From positions 1 through 64,000 of the forward strand of contig NZ_JARXWN010000002.1 in the NCBI RefSeq assembly GCF_029892965.1: a DNA stretch of 64,000 nucleotides, in the 5' to 3' direction. The stretch's first letter is position 1. Each line of letters starts with the position of its first letter. Positions 7,785-16,539 of this stretch are shown here, one piece after another. A program made the translations under genes and the position numbers. Under the pieces are notes generated by a model. It saw only the letters and a program-made list of their open reading frames with translations, made no database searches and was not told where the DNA came from. Origin of the DNA: Dysgonomonas sp. PF1-14. GTDB lineage: Bacteria > Bacteroidota > Bacteroidia > Bacteroidales > Dysgonomonadaceae.

Positions 7785-8870
7785 TCAGAACCACTTTTGT
7801 TTCCTTATCCACAGATAAGAAAGGATAGCTACCAATACAAGGACAGCCCATGAGCCAATATATCCGTACTCCCAGTCGAGCTCGGGCATAAACTTAAAAT
7901 TCATACCCCATACGCCTACCATAAATGTAAGCGGAATAAATATAGTGGAGACAATCGTCAGTCGCTTGATGATCTCGTTCATCCGCATATTATTATTGTT
8001 GTAATAAAGATCGGACACCGACGTCAGCGTTTCATAGAAAGAAGCCAGGTCGCCGAGAGTGGTGCGCATACGATCGTCAAAGTCTTCAAAATAAACAAGG
8101 TTCTCTTTGAGGATCAGTTCATTTGAGTTATGCAGCAAATTGCTGAACTCTTCACGCATCGAAACCACCGAACGTTTTATGTGCATATAATTTACCCTGC
8201 ATGTATGTAAAAGCCGCAGTGTATCTGCCGATTTATTATCGGTTATCAGAGATTCTTCCATATTGGCCAGATGATCTTCCATTATCATCACAGTATTGAT
8301 ATTGGAGAGATTTACAGCATTCAGTAAGATGTAGAGTAAAAAATCGCCAGCCTTTTGTCTTATCAGTATATTATCTTCCTCAATTTCCTTCTTTACATCG
8401 TCGAATACAGGGACTAGTTCTTCCTGAAAACTGATAATATAGTCGGCTCCCAAGATAAAAGCAATCTGCATATCGTCAATGTTAGCCGTATCGCCCACCT
8501 GATGGAAAGACGACATTAGCATATAAGTCACTTTATCGTAAACTACAGCTTTTACTACCTGCTGGTCGGCCAACAGGTCTTTTACATCAAAGCCATGCAA
8601 TCCCGCTTCGCGGCAAATACGGTTTACAACGGCAGCATCGGATATACCGGTTACTTTAAACCAGTTCACTTTGGTTTTATCAATATAGTCTTTAAAGGCC
8701 GACTGCAAGGGAATATTTTTCACATTCAACTGCCGGGCATCATATTGAATCAACTCGATAGTCATCGGAATATTCTTATCTCCGAAATAAGCGGGCTTTG
8801 ACAAAAGATAATTATTCCGGGCCAACCTGCGTTTGTTATTCTTCGTTCCTTTCACTGTTTTTCCGCTCAT
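7785..8870 (-). CDS. corA: CorA-family magnesium/cobalt transporter
   Basis: Forms a pentameric inner-membrane channel for Mg2+ or Co2+. The 361-residue protein has the CorA plan: a large soluble N-terminal domain, a long helix leading to the first membrane segment (TIVSTIFIPLTFMVGVWGM), the signature GMN at residues 322-324, an acidic loop FKFMPELDWEYG and a second membrane helix ending in a basic tail (RKQKW). The first 35 residues are unusually basic (KGTKNNKRRLARNN) and may be an extension; a Met at residue 36 is an alternative start. Convergence of motifs makes the family call strong; the ion preferred cannot be read from sequence. Confidence 0.93.
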   Translation of the reverse strand: MSGKTVKGTKNNKRRLARNNYLLSKPAYFGDKNIPMTIELIQYDARQLNVKNIPLQSAFKDYIDKTKVNWFKVTGISDAAVVNRICREAGLHGFDVKDLLADQQVVKAVVYDKVTYMLMSSFHQVGDTANIDDMQIAFILGADYIISFQEELVPVFDDVKKEIEEDNILIRQKAGDFLLYILLNAVNLSNINTVMIMEDHLANMEESLITDNKSADTLRLLHTCRVNYMHIKRSVVSMREEFSNLLHNSNELILKENLVYFEDFDDRMRTTLGDLASFYETLTSVSDLYYNNNNMRMNEIIKRLTIVSTIFIPLTFMVGVWGMNFKFMPELDWEYGYIGSWAVLVLVAILSYLWIRKQKWF

Positions 8871-8915
8871 ACTACCTAAAGATAATATACTGTATCAAAA
8901 GTAAGAATAAAATAC

Positions 8916-8923
8916 TATATTTG
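8916..8923 (+). promoter_or_regulatory. -7 promoter element for the sulfatase-fold transferase
   Basis: TATATTTG fits TAnnTTTG. It precedes a leader of about 65 bases containing two very short upstream reading frames before the ATG at 8992. Confidence 0.6.
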
Positions 8924-8991
8924 CACACTTAGCCGGCTTATTTATGTAAATGCAACCCGGTACGGTAATTACAAATGAACGCTGATCGTTG

Positions 8992-10623
8992 ATGAAGGAA
9001 GTTCTGAATATACTGAAACAAAAGAAACTTCAATTCTTTTTTCTGTTCTATATTTTACTACTGGTTCCTATTTTGTGCCCCCTTGCCCAAAATCTGAATT
9101 TCTTTGATAAAATCGCCATTTTCGCTGTATGCGGTCTGTTGTTTGCCGCTATATCGGTGTTATCACTTTTCATTGACTCTAAAGCCGAGAAGACTATATA
9201 TGCCATCTTGCTGGCAATATCCATTATTCCGGGTTCCATCTATCTGGCATACCTGCTTTTTGCAGGCGTACTGCTCGAGCAGAACAGTGTTACCAGCCTG
9301 TTCGAAACCAATCCCGAGGAGAGCCGCGAGTTTGTTGCACACTACCTCAGCCTGTGGGTAATAACAGGAGTACTAGTCTATGCAGCGATACCCATTATTA
9401 TGATCTGCCTGATGAAGCCTTTCGAACGGCTGAGCAAAAGAAAACACACATTGCTTTTCATATCTAGCATTGTTGTTATTCTGGCTGTTATCAGCATCAA
9501 TCAGTTGTCGCGCTCGGTATATTTCATCAATATATACAAGACATTCATCACTTACAAAATCCGTACGACAAACGAGATAAAAACGATACGGGAACGGCAA
9601 ACAGAAACTTATGAGGTTACCTCCATCAACCACGATACTATTCCTCAGACAATAGTCGTAGTCATCGGCGAATCGCTGAATAAGCACCATATGTCGCTAT
9701 ACGGCTACGGGCGCGAAACCAACCCGCTACTATCGGCGTACGGCGACAGCCTTATTGTGTACAACGATGTGGTTTCGCCGCAGGTGCATACTATTTCGGT
9801 CATGCGATCGGTTCTTTCTATGATAGAGCCGAAACATGCGGATTATTTTACAAAAAAGCCTTCGTTATACGAACTATTCAACCGCGCAGGATATAATACA
9901 TACCTTATCAGCAATCAGGAATTCAGCGAAGAATGCCGTTCGAGCTACGATATCCTGCTCACGCTGGCCAAGAAGAAATACAATCTGGCTCCGTACAGGC
10001 AACACGACGATATAGTGCTGCCCGTACTGGATTCGGTACTGAATAGTGGAAGCAATAAAAACAAACTGATACTTATACACCTGATAGGCAACCATATGGC
10101 GTACGAATTCCGCTACCCGAAAGAGTTTATTGTGTTCAACAACAAAAAAGACAGCCTTATTACACAAAAGCCTTACATGGAGATTAATGATGTAAAAACT
10201 GTCGATAAATACGACAATTCCGTATTATACAACGACTATCTCATACACAGTATTATCCGCTCACTAGAGAATCATCATGTAGAGAATACGGCTATGATAT
10301 ATTTTTCGGATCATGCCGAAGAACTGTACGACTATCGTAGGTTTGCAGGCCATGCCTACGAAAAGGTATCTCCGGCCATGTGCGAGATTCCTTTTATGAT
10401 ATGGATGTCTCCCTCATACAGGCAGCAACGCAAAGATCTGGTATTCGACATAAATCGTCCGTATTCAACGGCTGATTTTATCTATTCCATATCGGATATT
10501 GCGGGGCTGAAATATAAAGATTATGATGATAGCCGCAGCCTGTTTTCTAAAAACTTTGTAGAAAGGGAACGTCTTGTAGGCAGTAAGAAATATGAGGAGA
10601 TAAGAAGGAAGTTTGAAGAATAA
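8992..10623 (+). CDS. Phosphoethanolamine transferase-like membrane enzyme (EptA/CptA type)
   Basis: Belongs to the alkaline phosphatase/sulfatase superfamily and probably moves phosphoethanolamine to lipid A, core sugar or another surface glycan. The N-terminal third (to about residue 190) has around five membrane helices. The periplasmic catalytic domain opens with TIVVVIGESLNKHHMSLYGY, the EptA-type GES...S-x-x-GY signature, followed by GRETNP. Metal-binding residues are seen in MIYFSDHAEELYD. The ATG at 8992 is chosen over the TTG at 8989; it overlaps the TGA of a 5-codon upstream frame. An unrelated-looking short gene begins 10 bases after the stop. The acceptor is not determined. Confidence 0.85.
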   Translation: MKEVLNILKQKKLQFFFLFYILLLVPILCPLAQNLNFFDKIAIFAVCGLLFAAISVLSLFIDSKAEKTIYAILLAISIIPGSIYLAYLLFAGVLLEQNSVTSLFETNPEESREFVAHYLSLWVITGVLVYAAIPIIMICLMKPFERLSKRKHTLLFISSIVVILAVISINQLSRSVYFINIYKTFITYKIRTTNEIKTIRERQTETYEVTSINHDTIPQTIVVVIGESLNKHHMSLYGYGRETNPLLSAYGDSLIVYNDVVSPQVHTISVMRSVLSMIEPKHADYFTKKPSLYELFNRAGYNTYLISNQEFSEECRSSYDILLTLAKKKYNLAPYRQHDDIVLPVLDSVLNSGSNKNKLILIHLIGNHMAYEFRYPKEFIVFNNKKDSLITQKPYMEINDVKTVDKYDNSVLYNDYLIHSIIRSLENHHVENTAMIYFSDHAEELYDYRRFAGHAYEKVSPAMCEIPFMIWMSPSYRQQRKDLVFDINRPYSTADFIYSISDIAGLKYKDYDDSRSLFSKNFVERERLVGSKKYEEIRRKFEE

Positions 10624-10633
10624 AAGAATCTGT

Positions 10634-11083
10634 ATGAAATGGTTTTCTAAAAGAAGAAAAATAGAGGATGATCTGCTATTGGAAAAAATCAGTATAAAAA
10701 CACTGAATGAATATCTTCCTGTAAAATTTTCAGACTTAGCACCTAAATACTTGTATGAAGGCTATGGTGATACCATTACCAATGAAGATGAGATCATTTT
10801 CGAATTAAACAATGCAGGGTTAAACTATATAGGAAATTTAGATAATATTATTCCCGATAATTTTATTAAACTCATTAAAGAGCATAACATAAATATAAAT
10901 TATCTCGGAATACTAAGGTTGTTACTAATCATAACCGATTTAGACAGCTATCTTGAATATTACGTCCAATATTATATTAACGACTGGGATATAGAAAGTA
11001 TGGAATCCCTCAATGATTTCCTTATCGACTACGGTATTACATATTCTTATATACAAGATTTTTTAGACAAGAAGAAAATATAA
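10634..11083 (+). CDS. Hypothetical protein
   Basis: Unrecognised 149-residue protein, rich in Ile, Asn, Asp and Tyr, with no signal peptide or membrane segment. A basic start (MKWFSKRRKIEDD) is followed by an acidic, helical-looking body. The longer frame would open with a TTG inside the end of the upstream gene, so the ATG at 10634 is preferred. It follows the phosphoethanolamine-transferase gene by 10 bases and precedes a terminator, so it is probably the last gene of that transcript. The strong AT bias suggests a locally acquired or fast-evolving gene. Confidence 0.6.
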   Translation: MKWFSKRRKIEDDLLLEKISIKTLNEYLPVKFSDLAPKYLYEGYGDTITNEDEIIFELNNAGLNYIGNLDNIIPDNFIKLIKEHNININYLGILRLLLIITDLDSYLEYYVQYYINDWDIESMESLNDFLIDYGITYSYIQDFLDKKKI

Positions 11084-11106
11084 CGATGTGATCTCAGAAA
11101 ATAAAA

Positions 11107-11140
11107 TAATGAGTTATAAGCCTCAGCTTATAACTCATTA
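11107..11140. terminator. Bidirectional hairpin terminator
   Basis: TAATGAGTTATAAGC (11107-11121) pairs perfectly with 11126-11140 around the four-base loop CTCA. It lies between a plus-strand gene and the convergent GH57 gene. Confidence 0.8.
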
Positions 11141-11157
11141 TTACACTTACACATATA

Positions 11158-12675
11158 TTATTTCTTTGTAGCTTTCGGCTTTGCTTCTCCCTTAGGTTTA
11201 GCCTCTGTTTTTGGCTTGGCAGCAGGCTTTGCTTTTGTAGTCGCAGTAGTTTTTGGTTTCTCCTCTGCTTTTGGCTTTACCTCTGTAGCTTTTGGTTTTA
11301 CTTCCACTTTTTTCTCAGCAACCAGTTTTGCCTTTGGTTTGCTGGCGGCAGCTTTCGGTTTTGGGGCAGCTTTACTTTCTTTAGCAGCCGGCACAGGATT
11401 ACCTTTGGTTTCCAGTTTCTTTATTGTTTCTTCCAAACGGTCGATTTCATCGGCCTGATTGTGAATTGTGGTCAGCAAAGCATTCAACTCTTCCGTTTCT
11501 ATCGAACTAGGGAACTCAGCTTCGACCCTTTCTTTAAAGTCACTCAGCACATTCATATAAGTGTTGAATGCTTCGTAAGGTGACGGGAAGGGACTGAATG
11601 GCAGATCGTTCTTTGTACCCATATAATAGAAATGGTCGCTCGATTGCAGGTAAATCCAGTCCTGTATCAATCGTCTCGACTGGCTGAGATTTACCCGTTC
11701 AGCTATTTCGTACAATTTATGGAATGCCTCCTGCTGCAATGTATTTCCCAGCCATGGCGATACATCTCTCTCCTCGCCTACCCACGATATGGGGTGCATA
11801 GATGAGATACTACCCACAGGCTTCAATGTATTCAATACTTCGCTAGGGGTGGCAAATCCGATATTCTTTTCGGCAGCAAAGCGTGGCAAGGCTTTCAGGA
11901 AATCGAAGATTCCCGAACTCCTCTTCTGGAAGTTACCCAATGCCTCATAGTTCATGAAGAGATTGATTGCCTGTTCTTCTTTTGGTGTTGCCGCTATCCA
12001 GTTGATAAATTTGTCGGCTGTAAGCGGATATTCGCTCCAGTTATAATTGGAGAAACGCGTTGCTATATCATCGCTGAACTTAGGGTTGCGCATCAGTAGT
12101 TTCAGTTTAGGCTGTGCTGCCGACTGATATACATAGTTGGGGCTTTTCCATCCCAGCGTTCTTTTGGCACCCGGTGTCAGCATACCGATGAATCCCATTT
12201 CGTGAACAAGTTCCGCGATTTCATCGGAGAATATAAGTTCTGTATTTCTGAATACCTTTGGCTTCTGTCCGAAAAGGCTTTCTATCTTATCGCTATGGTC
12301 TTTGACCTGCTTCTTGAAGCCTTCGGGGTCGATAAGGGAGGCCAGCGAATGCCCTTGTGTTTCGGCCAGAAATTCTACACAGCCCGTATCGGCCAGTTCT
12401 CTGAATCCGTCTATCACTTCAGGGGCATATATCTCTAACTGATCGAGCGCTACACCCGATATAGAGAATGCAGCTTTAAACTTTCCCTTGTATTCCTTTA
12501 TCATGTCCAGTATGACTCTGTTGGCCGGAACAAAAGAAACCTCAGCTACCTGCTGTATGAAATCTTCGTTGGCAAAGTCGTCATAGTAATAGTGGTCGCC
12601 GCCAATATTGAAGAACCTGTAACGTTTGAGGCGGTGCGGCTGGTGTATCTGGAAGTAGAAGCAAATATTTTTCAT
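11158..12675 (-). CDS. GH57 family glycoside hydrolase with Lys/Ala/Pro-rich tail
   Basis: Probably an intracellular alpha-glucan-active enzyme (alpha-amylase or 4-alpha-glucanotransferase type). GH57 landmarks are visible: HQPHR at residues 11-15, AETQGHSLASL, FRNTELIFSDEI, the segment LFMNYEALGNF and a later SSDHFYYMGTK. No signal peptide is present. Residues 424-505 are a low-complexity tail of repeated KPKA, AKPK and EVKPK units, like a histone-H1 or bacterial Hc1 tail, separated from the catalytic part by a short coiled coil (IDRLEETIKKLE). The start lies 13 bases after the GT4 stop, and the debranching gene is further upstream, so the three form a glycogen-metabolism operon. The tail is unusual for the family. 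Confidence 0.88.
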   Translation of the reverse strand: MKNICFYFQIHQPHRLKRYRFFNIGGDHYYYDDFANEDFIQQVAEVSFVPANRVILDMIKEYKGKFKAAFSISGVALDQLEIYAPEVIDGFRELADTGCVEFLAETQGHSLASLIDPEGFKKQVKDHSDKIESLFGQKPKVFRNTELIFSDEIAELVHEMGFIGMLTPGAKRTLGWKSPNYVYQSAAQPKLKLLMRNPKFSDDIATRFSNYNWSEYPLTADKFINWIAATPKEEQAINLFMNYEALGNFQKRSSGIFDFLKALPRFAAEKNIGFATPSEVLNTLKPVGSISSMHPISWVGEERDVSPWLGNTLQQEAFHKLYEIAERVNLSQSRRLIQDWIYLQSSDHFYYMGTKNDLPFSPFPSPYEAFNTYMNVLSDFKERVEAEFPSSIETEELNALLTTIHNQADEIDRLEETIKKLETKGNPVPAAKESKAAPKPKAAASKPKAKLVAEKKVEVKPKATEVKPKAEEKPKTTATTKAKPAAKPKTEAKPKGEAKPKATKK

Positions 12676-12688
12676 ATCTTAAATTCTT

Positions 12689-13948
12689 TTATTTACATAA
12701 ATTATTATAAATATCTCTTACTTTTTGCCCTGCATATTCCCACTTGATATTGTCCACTTCTATCTTCCCTTCTTTGCTTAGGAAATCAGACATGGCATCG
12801 TAGGTACATATAGAGTAGATAGCATCTGCCATTCCGTCTACATCCCAGTAGTCTACCTTAACAGCTTTGTCGAGAATCTCGGCGCAACCCGACTGTTTGG
12901 ATATAATGGTAGGTATGCTGCATTGCATGGCCTCAAGCGGAGAGATACCGAAAGGTTCGGAAACAGATGGCATAACATATACATCACTTCTTTTCAGCAT
13001 TTCGTACACTTGTTTCCCCTTTAGGAAACCTGTGAAATGAAAGCGGTCGGAAATTCCTTTTTCGGCAGCGAGATATATCATACGTTCCATCATATCGCCA
13101 CTGCCGGCCATAACGAAGCGGATATGCTTGGCTTTTTCGAGTACGCGTGCGGCTGCTTCCACGAAGTATTCGGGACCTTTCTGCATAGTGATACGTCCTA
13201 AGAATGTGACCACTTTGTCTTTCGTCCCTTTTTCGGGATTGATGGCTAGTATTTCGGCGCTTAACGGCTCTACGGCATTGTGTACGGTAGTTACCTTTGC
13301 CGGATCCTGAAAGTATTTCTCAATGACAGTTTTACGGGTGAGCTCGCTCACACAGATTATATGATCGGCATAGTCCATTCCGTTTTTCTCCATCTGATAT
13401 ACCTGCGGATTTACATTGCCGCGACTACGGTCGAAATCGGTGGCGTGTACATGTATGACCAACGGTTTACCTAATATATTTTTGGCGTGTATTCCGGCCG
13501 GATAGGTAAGCCAGTCGTGCGAGTGTATGATGTCGTAACCCTCTGTACGAGCTATGACTCCGGCTACAATGGAGTAGTTGTTGATCTCCTCGAGCAGGTT
13601 GTCGGGGTATTTTCCCGAAAATTCGATACATCCCAGATCATTTGTATGCAGATATCTGAAATCGGCATAGATATGATCCCTCAGATTGTAATATTCCTGC
13701 GGATCCATATATCGGGAAAGCCTTTCGCTAACATAATCCCAATGGACGTCATTCCATACAACAGGAGTATTGCATGCTCCTATTATTTTCAGGAAACTTT
13801 GATCCTCATCGCCCCATGGCTTGGGAATCACAAATGTAATATCCATATCGGGCTGCATTGCCATGCCTCTGGTCAGCCCATAGCTGGCAGTGCCGAGTCC
13901 CCCCAGTATGTGGGGAGGAAACTCCCATCCAAACATTAATGCTTTCAT
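12689..13948 (-). CDS. GT4/GT5-like glycosyltransferase, glycogen synthase type
   Basis: Probably extends alpha-1,4-glucan chains from a nucleotide-sugar donor. The N-terminus MFGWEFPPHILGGLGTA is the starch-synthase catalytic motif (K/R-x-GGL). The second Rossmann domain begins near residue 243 with VVTFLGRITMQKGPEYFVEA, and the donor-binding site reads VMPSVSEPFGISPLEAMQ near residue 325, with the conserved E-x7-E. Length (419 residues) suits GT4-type enzymes. It lies between the GH57 and debranching genes on the same strand, a layout I know from Bacteroides glycogen loci. Whether the donor is UDP- or ADP-glucose is not visible. Confidence 0.87.
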   Translation of the reverse strand: MKALMFGWEFPPHILGGLGTASYGLTRGMAMQPDMDITFVIPKPWGDEDQSFLKIIGACNTPVVWNDVHWDYVSERLSRYMDPQEYYNLRDHIYADFRYLHTNDLGCIEFSGKYPDNLLEEINNYSIVAGVIARTEGYDIIHSHDWLTYPAGIHAKNILGKPLVIHVHATDFDRSRGNVNPQVYQMEKNGMDYADHIICVSELTRKTVIEKYFQDPAKVTTVHNAVEPLSAEILAINPEKGTKDKVVTFLGRITMQKGPEYFVEAAARVLEKAKHIRFVMAGSGDMMERMIYLAAEKGISDRFHFTGFLKGKQVYEMLKRSDVYVMPSVSEPFGISPLEAMQCSIPTIISKQSGCAEILDKAVKVDYWDVDGMADAIYSICTYDAMSDFLSKEGKIEVDNIKWEYAGQKVRDIYNNLCK

Positions 13949-13959
13949 CTATCTTTTTT

Positions 13960-14057
13960 ATAAGTTACGAATTACGAGTTACAAGTTACGGGGAACGAGC
14001 CTGATCGATAAAACTTGTAACGTGTAACTGCCTGAAAGGCACAGTAACGTGTAACTA
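13960..14057. repeat. Degenerate GTTAC/GTAAC short repeats
   Basis: A run of AAGTTACG, AATTACGAG, TTACAAGTTACG followed by two copies of GTAACGTGTAACT (14018 and 14044 regions). It sits in the 115-base gap between the debranching and GT4 genes. A similar degenerate tract lies at 39394-39433. Confidence 0.55.
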
Positions 14058-14063
14058 ATTTAT

Positions 14064-16031
14064 TTAATATTCATCTGCAAAAGATTTTTGTATCTCTAAA
14101 GCCCGCAATACTCCTGCTACATTGGTGGCGTACGATATCGGGCCATGACCGAAATAAGGTATGCTGCCGTCGTATATGGCAGACAGGGAACCAATACAGT
14201 CGTTCGACATTTCTTCTTCGGTACCGATCAGAAGCCGCTCGAGGAAGGATATTCCGCTTCGCTGGAATATTTTCAGATAGGCTTCGATATATGGTCCCAG
14301 CAGCCAAGGCCATGCAGCTCCGTTGTAGGCACTATACATCCTGTCGTTTAACGAACCTTCGCTACGAGGCCTGAACCCGATGCTTTTAGGGCTGAGCGAA
14401 CGTATGCCTTTCGGTGTCAATAGCTCTTTGGTGATTATATCCAGTATAGACTTGCTCTGACGCTTATCCAACAACGGATAGTCGCAGGCTATAGCCAGAA
14501 GCATATTAGGCCTTACACTCCAGTCTACATAGTTACCCACCACATAGTCGTAGAGGTAACCGCCATCGTTGAGAAAGACTTCGAGGAACGAAGTTTTTAC
14601 CAACTCGGCCAGTAGCCCCATTTTTTTATCCAGTTTTTCGTTTTCGTTATGCCTGGCTATTTCCTGATTGAACATCAGGGCGTTGTACCAAAAGGCATTT
14701 ACTTCTACCAGACATCCTGTACGCCCCGATCTGATGCTTTCGTCTGCCACCGTACTGTGCATCCAGCTAGGGAAGTTGGAACGATTGTCTACACTGAGCA
14801 ATCCGTTTGTCAATGGTCTCAGGTTCGGATGTTTTCCCTCCTGTATGAATGTAACCATCCGGTTTACCAGATCGGCATATTTGAGATGAAAGCGTGCCGG
14901 ATCTTCGATGAAGAATTTCTTCAGTGAGCGAATCAGCCATAACAACACGTCGGCATTACCTATATCACTCAGAAAGCCATAAACGGGCTTTCCTTTCATA
15001 AAGTCTTCTATTATTGGAACAGCTGTATCTACAACTTGTTCAAAAGCCTCGGGCTTTCCTGTGCTCAGCGTCAGTCCGGGCAGAGCCATGAACTGTTCGC
15101 GCGCGGCTACTCTTCCCCAAGGGTATCCGTTGAGCAGGTATAACTCGTCTTTTGACGGACGGAAATAGAACTGATGGGCTGAGTTTTTCAGGCAGTTGAA
15201 AAAAGAGGAACGGGGAGTCCTGTCTTTTATACCCTCTTCGAAAAAAGTGATAAGCCGCTGTGTATTTGCCTGCACATCACTAGCCGAAAAAATAATGGAT
15301 TCGCCTTTGGTGATAGGTAGTTCGAAGTAACCCGGCACATAGAGGTCTTCCTTATATTCCAGTCCTTCTTCCTTATCTCTTTCGTACTCGATCCCTTTGT
15401 ACCAGCTGGGTTCGAATATAAAATCAACCTCTTTGTTGAATTGCATAAACAGTTCGGGATAACCGCTGTACATCTGCATGCTGATACCGTTCTCTACCTC
15501 TTTGTAGCCATGTTCGGCAACTGAGTTTTCCTGCGTAAGTTGATTTATCTCCCGGAATGCAAGAAACGGCTTGAAGCGTATGGTGGTAGGCGAATGTGCA
15601 TCGAGCAATGTGTAACGGATGAAAATGGAATTGTCTTCGAGCGAAAACATCTTTTCTTTTGATAAGATAACACCTCCTACACGGTAGATGGTACGCGGCA
15701 GCGAGTCGCAATCGAATTCGCGTATATATTTATGCCCCATCGGACTGTAATTGTTCCCATCATACTTGTGTATTCCCAGATTGAACTCGGCTCCATGCTG
15801 TATAACAGTTTCATCGAAAGACGAAAGCAGTACATGGTTAGAGTTGTCGAGTTTGGGAACAGGCATGACAAGCAGTCCGTGCTGTTTGCGTGTATTACAT
15901 TCTACAAGTGTTGTACAATGATAGGCACCGCGCCGGTTGGTTCTCAATATCTCTCTTTTGAGGGAATATTCGAGGTTGACCATACGGCTTTTGTCGAATT
16001 TCAGATATGTATTAGCCTTATTATGACCCAT
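14064..16031 (-). CDS. Amylo-alpha-1,6-glucosidase / glycogen debranching enzyme
   Basis: Removes alpha-1,6 branch residues from glycogen-like polymers. The 655-residue protein has an N-terminal beta-rich domain (about 20-270, with RREILRTNRRGAYHCTTLVE-like text at the start) and a C-terminal (alpha/alpha)6 barrel of the GDE_C type. Typical stretches are LPGLTLSTGKPEAFEQV, VEVNAFWYNALMF, YVDWSVRPNMLLAIAC, and IRSLSPKSIGFRPRSEGS followed by YNGAAWPWLLGPYIEAYL. No signal peptide, so it acts in the cytoplasm. It is the first gene of the minus-strand glycogen operon; 115 bases separate it from the GT4 gene. The call is firm, the exact bond specificity is inferred from the family. Confidence 0.9.
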   Translation of the reverse strand: MGHNKANTYLKFDKSRMVNLEYSLKREILRTNRRGAYHCTTLVECNTRKQHGLLVMPVPKLDNSNHVLLSSFDETVIQHGAEFNLGIHKYDGNNYSPMGHKYIREFDCDSLPRTIYRVGGVILSKEKMFSLEDNSIFIRYTLLDAHSPTTIRFKPFLAFREINQLTQENSVAEHGYKEVENGISMQMYSGYPELFMQFNKEVDFIFEPSWYKGIEYERDKEEGLEYKEDLYVPGYFELPITKGESIIFSASDVQANTQRLITFFEEGIKDRTPRSSFFNCLKNSAHQFYFRPSKDELYLLNGYPWGRVAAREQFMALPGLTLSTGKPEAFEQVVDTAVPIIEDFMKGKPVYGFLSDIGNADVLLWLIRSLKKFFIEDPARFHLKYADLVNRMVTFIQEGKHPNLRPLTNGLLSVDNRSNFPSWMHSTVADESIRSGRTGCLVEVNAFWYNALMFNQEIARHNENEKLDKKMGLLAELVKTSFLEVFLNDGGYLYDYVVGNYVDWSVRPNMLLAIACDYPLLDKRQSKSILDIITKELLTPKGIRSLSPKSIGFRPRSEGSLNDRMYSAYNGAAWPWLLGPYIEAYLKIFQRSGISFLERLLIGTEEEMSNDCIGSLSAIYDGSIPYFGHGPISYATNVAGVLRALEIQKSFADEY

Positions 16032-16206
16032 GTTACGGATAAGTTATTCGGTTTATATAAAGTACAATAATAAACAAAAGGATATATTTGCTCGATATAT
16101 CCGTTTTTAAAGATAGTAAAAATGTTAAAGATTTGCTCCTTTTTTAGAAATGTTTATGAACATAGCAACAAATTTCAGAAGACTATAACGATAGTTTTTA
16201 TTATTT

Positions 16207-16390
16207 AGAGTCTGTTTAAATTTTATTCATTCAGATTTTTAGAGCCATTTTGGAAATAATTTATTCTTTTTTGAGGTGATAATAGCGGGCTATTTAAACC
16301 GATAAAAGGGATAAATTAAACCAAAAGAGCCTAAAAATGAATGAAAAAGAATCTGTAATAAAATATTTTGGTAAAATTTAAACAGACTCT
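16207..16390. repeat. 184-bp foldback (MITE-like) element, copy 2
   Basis: Same length and layout as the element at 3227-3410, with ends AGAGTCTGTTTAAATTTTA and complement and a central AATAGC-GG-GCTATT. Compared with copy 1, terminal GAGCC/GGCTC is changed to GAGTC/GACTC on both arms, and TTTTCAG is changed to TTTTTAG on the left with a matching shift on the right, so pairing is kept. Confidence 0.8.
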
Positions 16391-16539
16391 AAATGCAGAT
16401 TAGGATTAGGATTTTGATTATATGTTCGATTTCTTCCTGCGTGTAACTCCTATCTCAGTTTAATTCTTATAAATTTAGCACATATCTAACGCGCACTCCC
16501 GTGCTTGTTTTTCATTTTACATACGCTTTGCTCCTGTGA

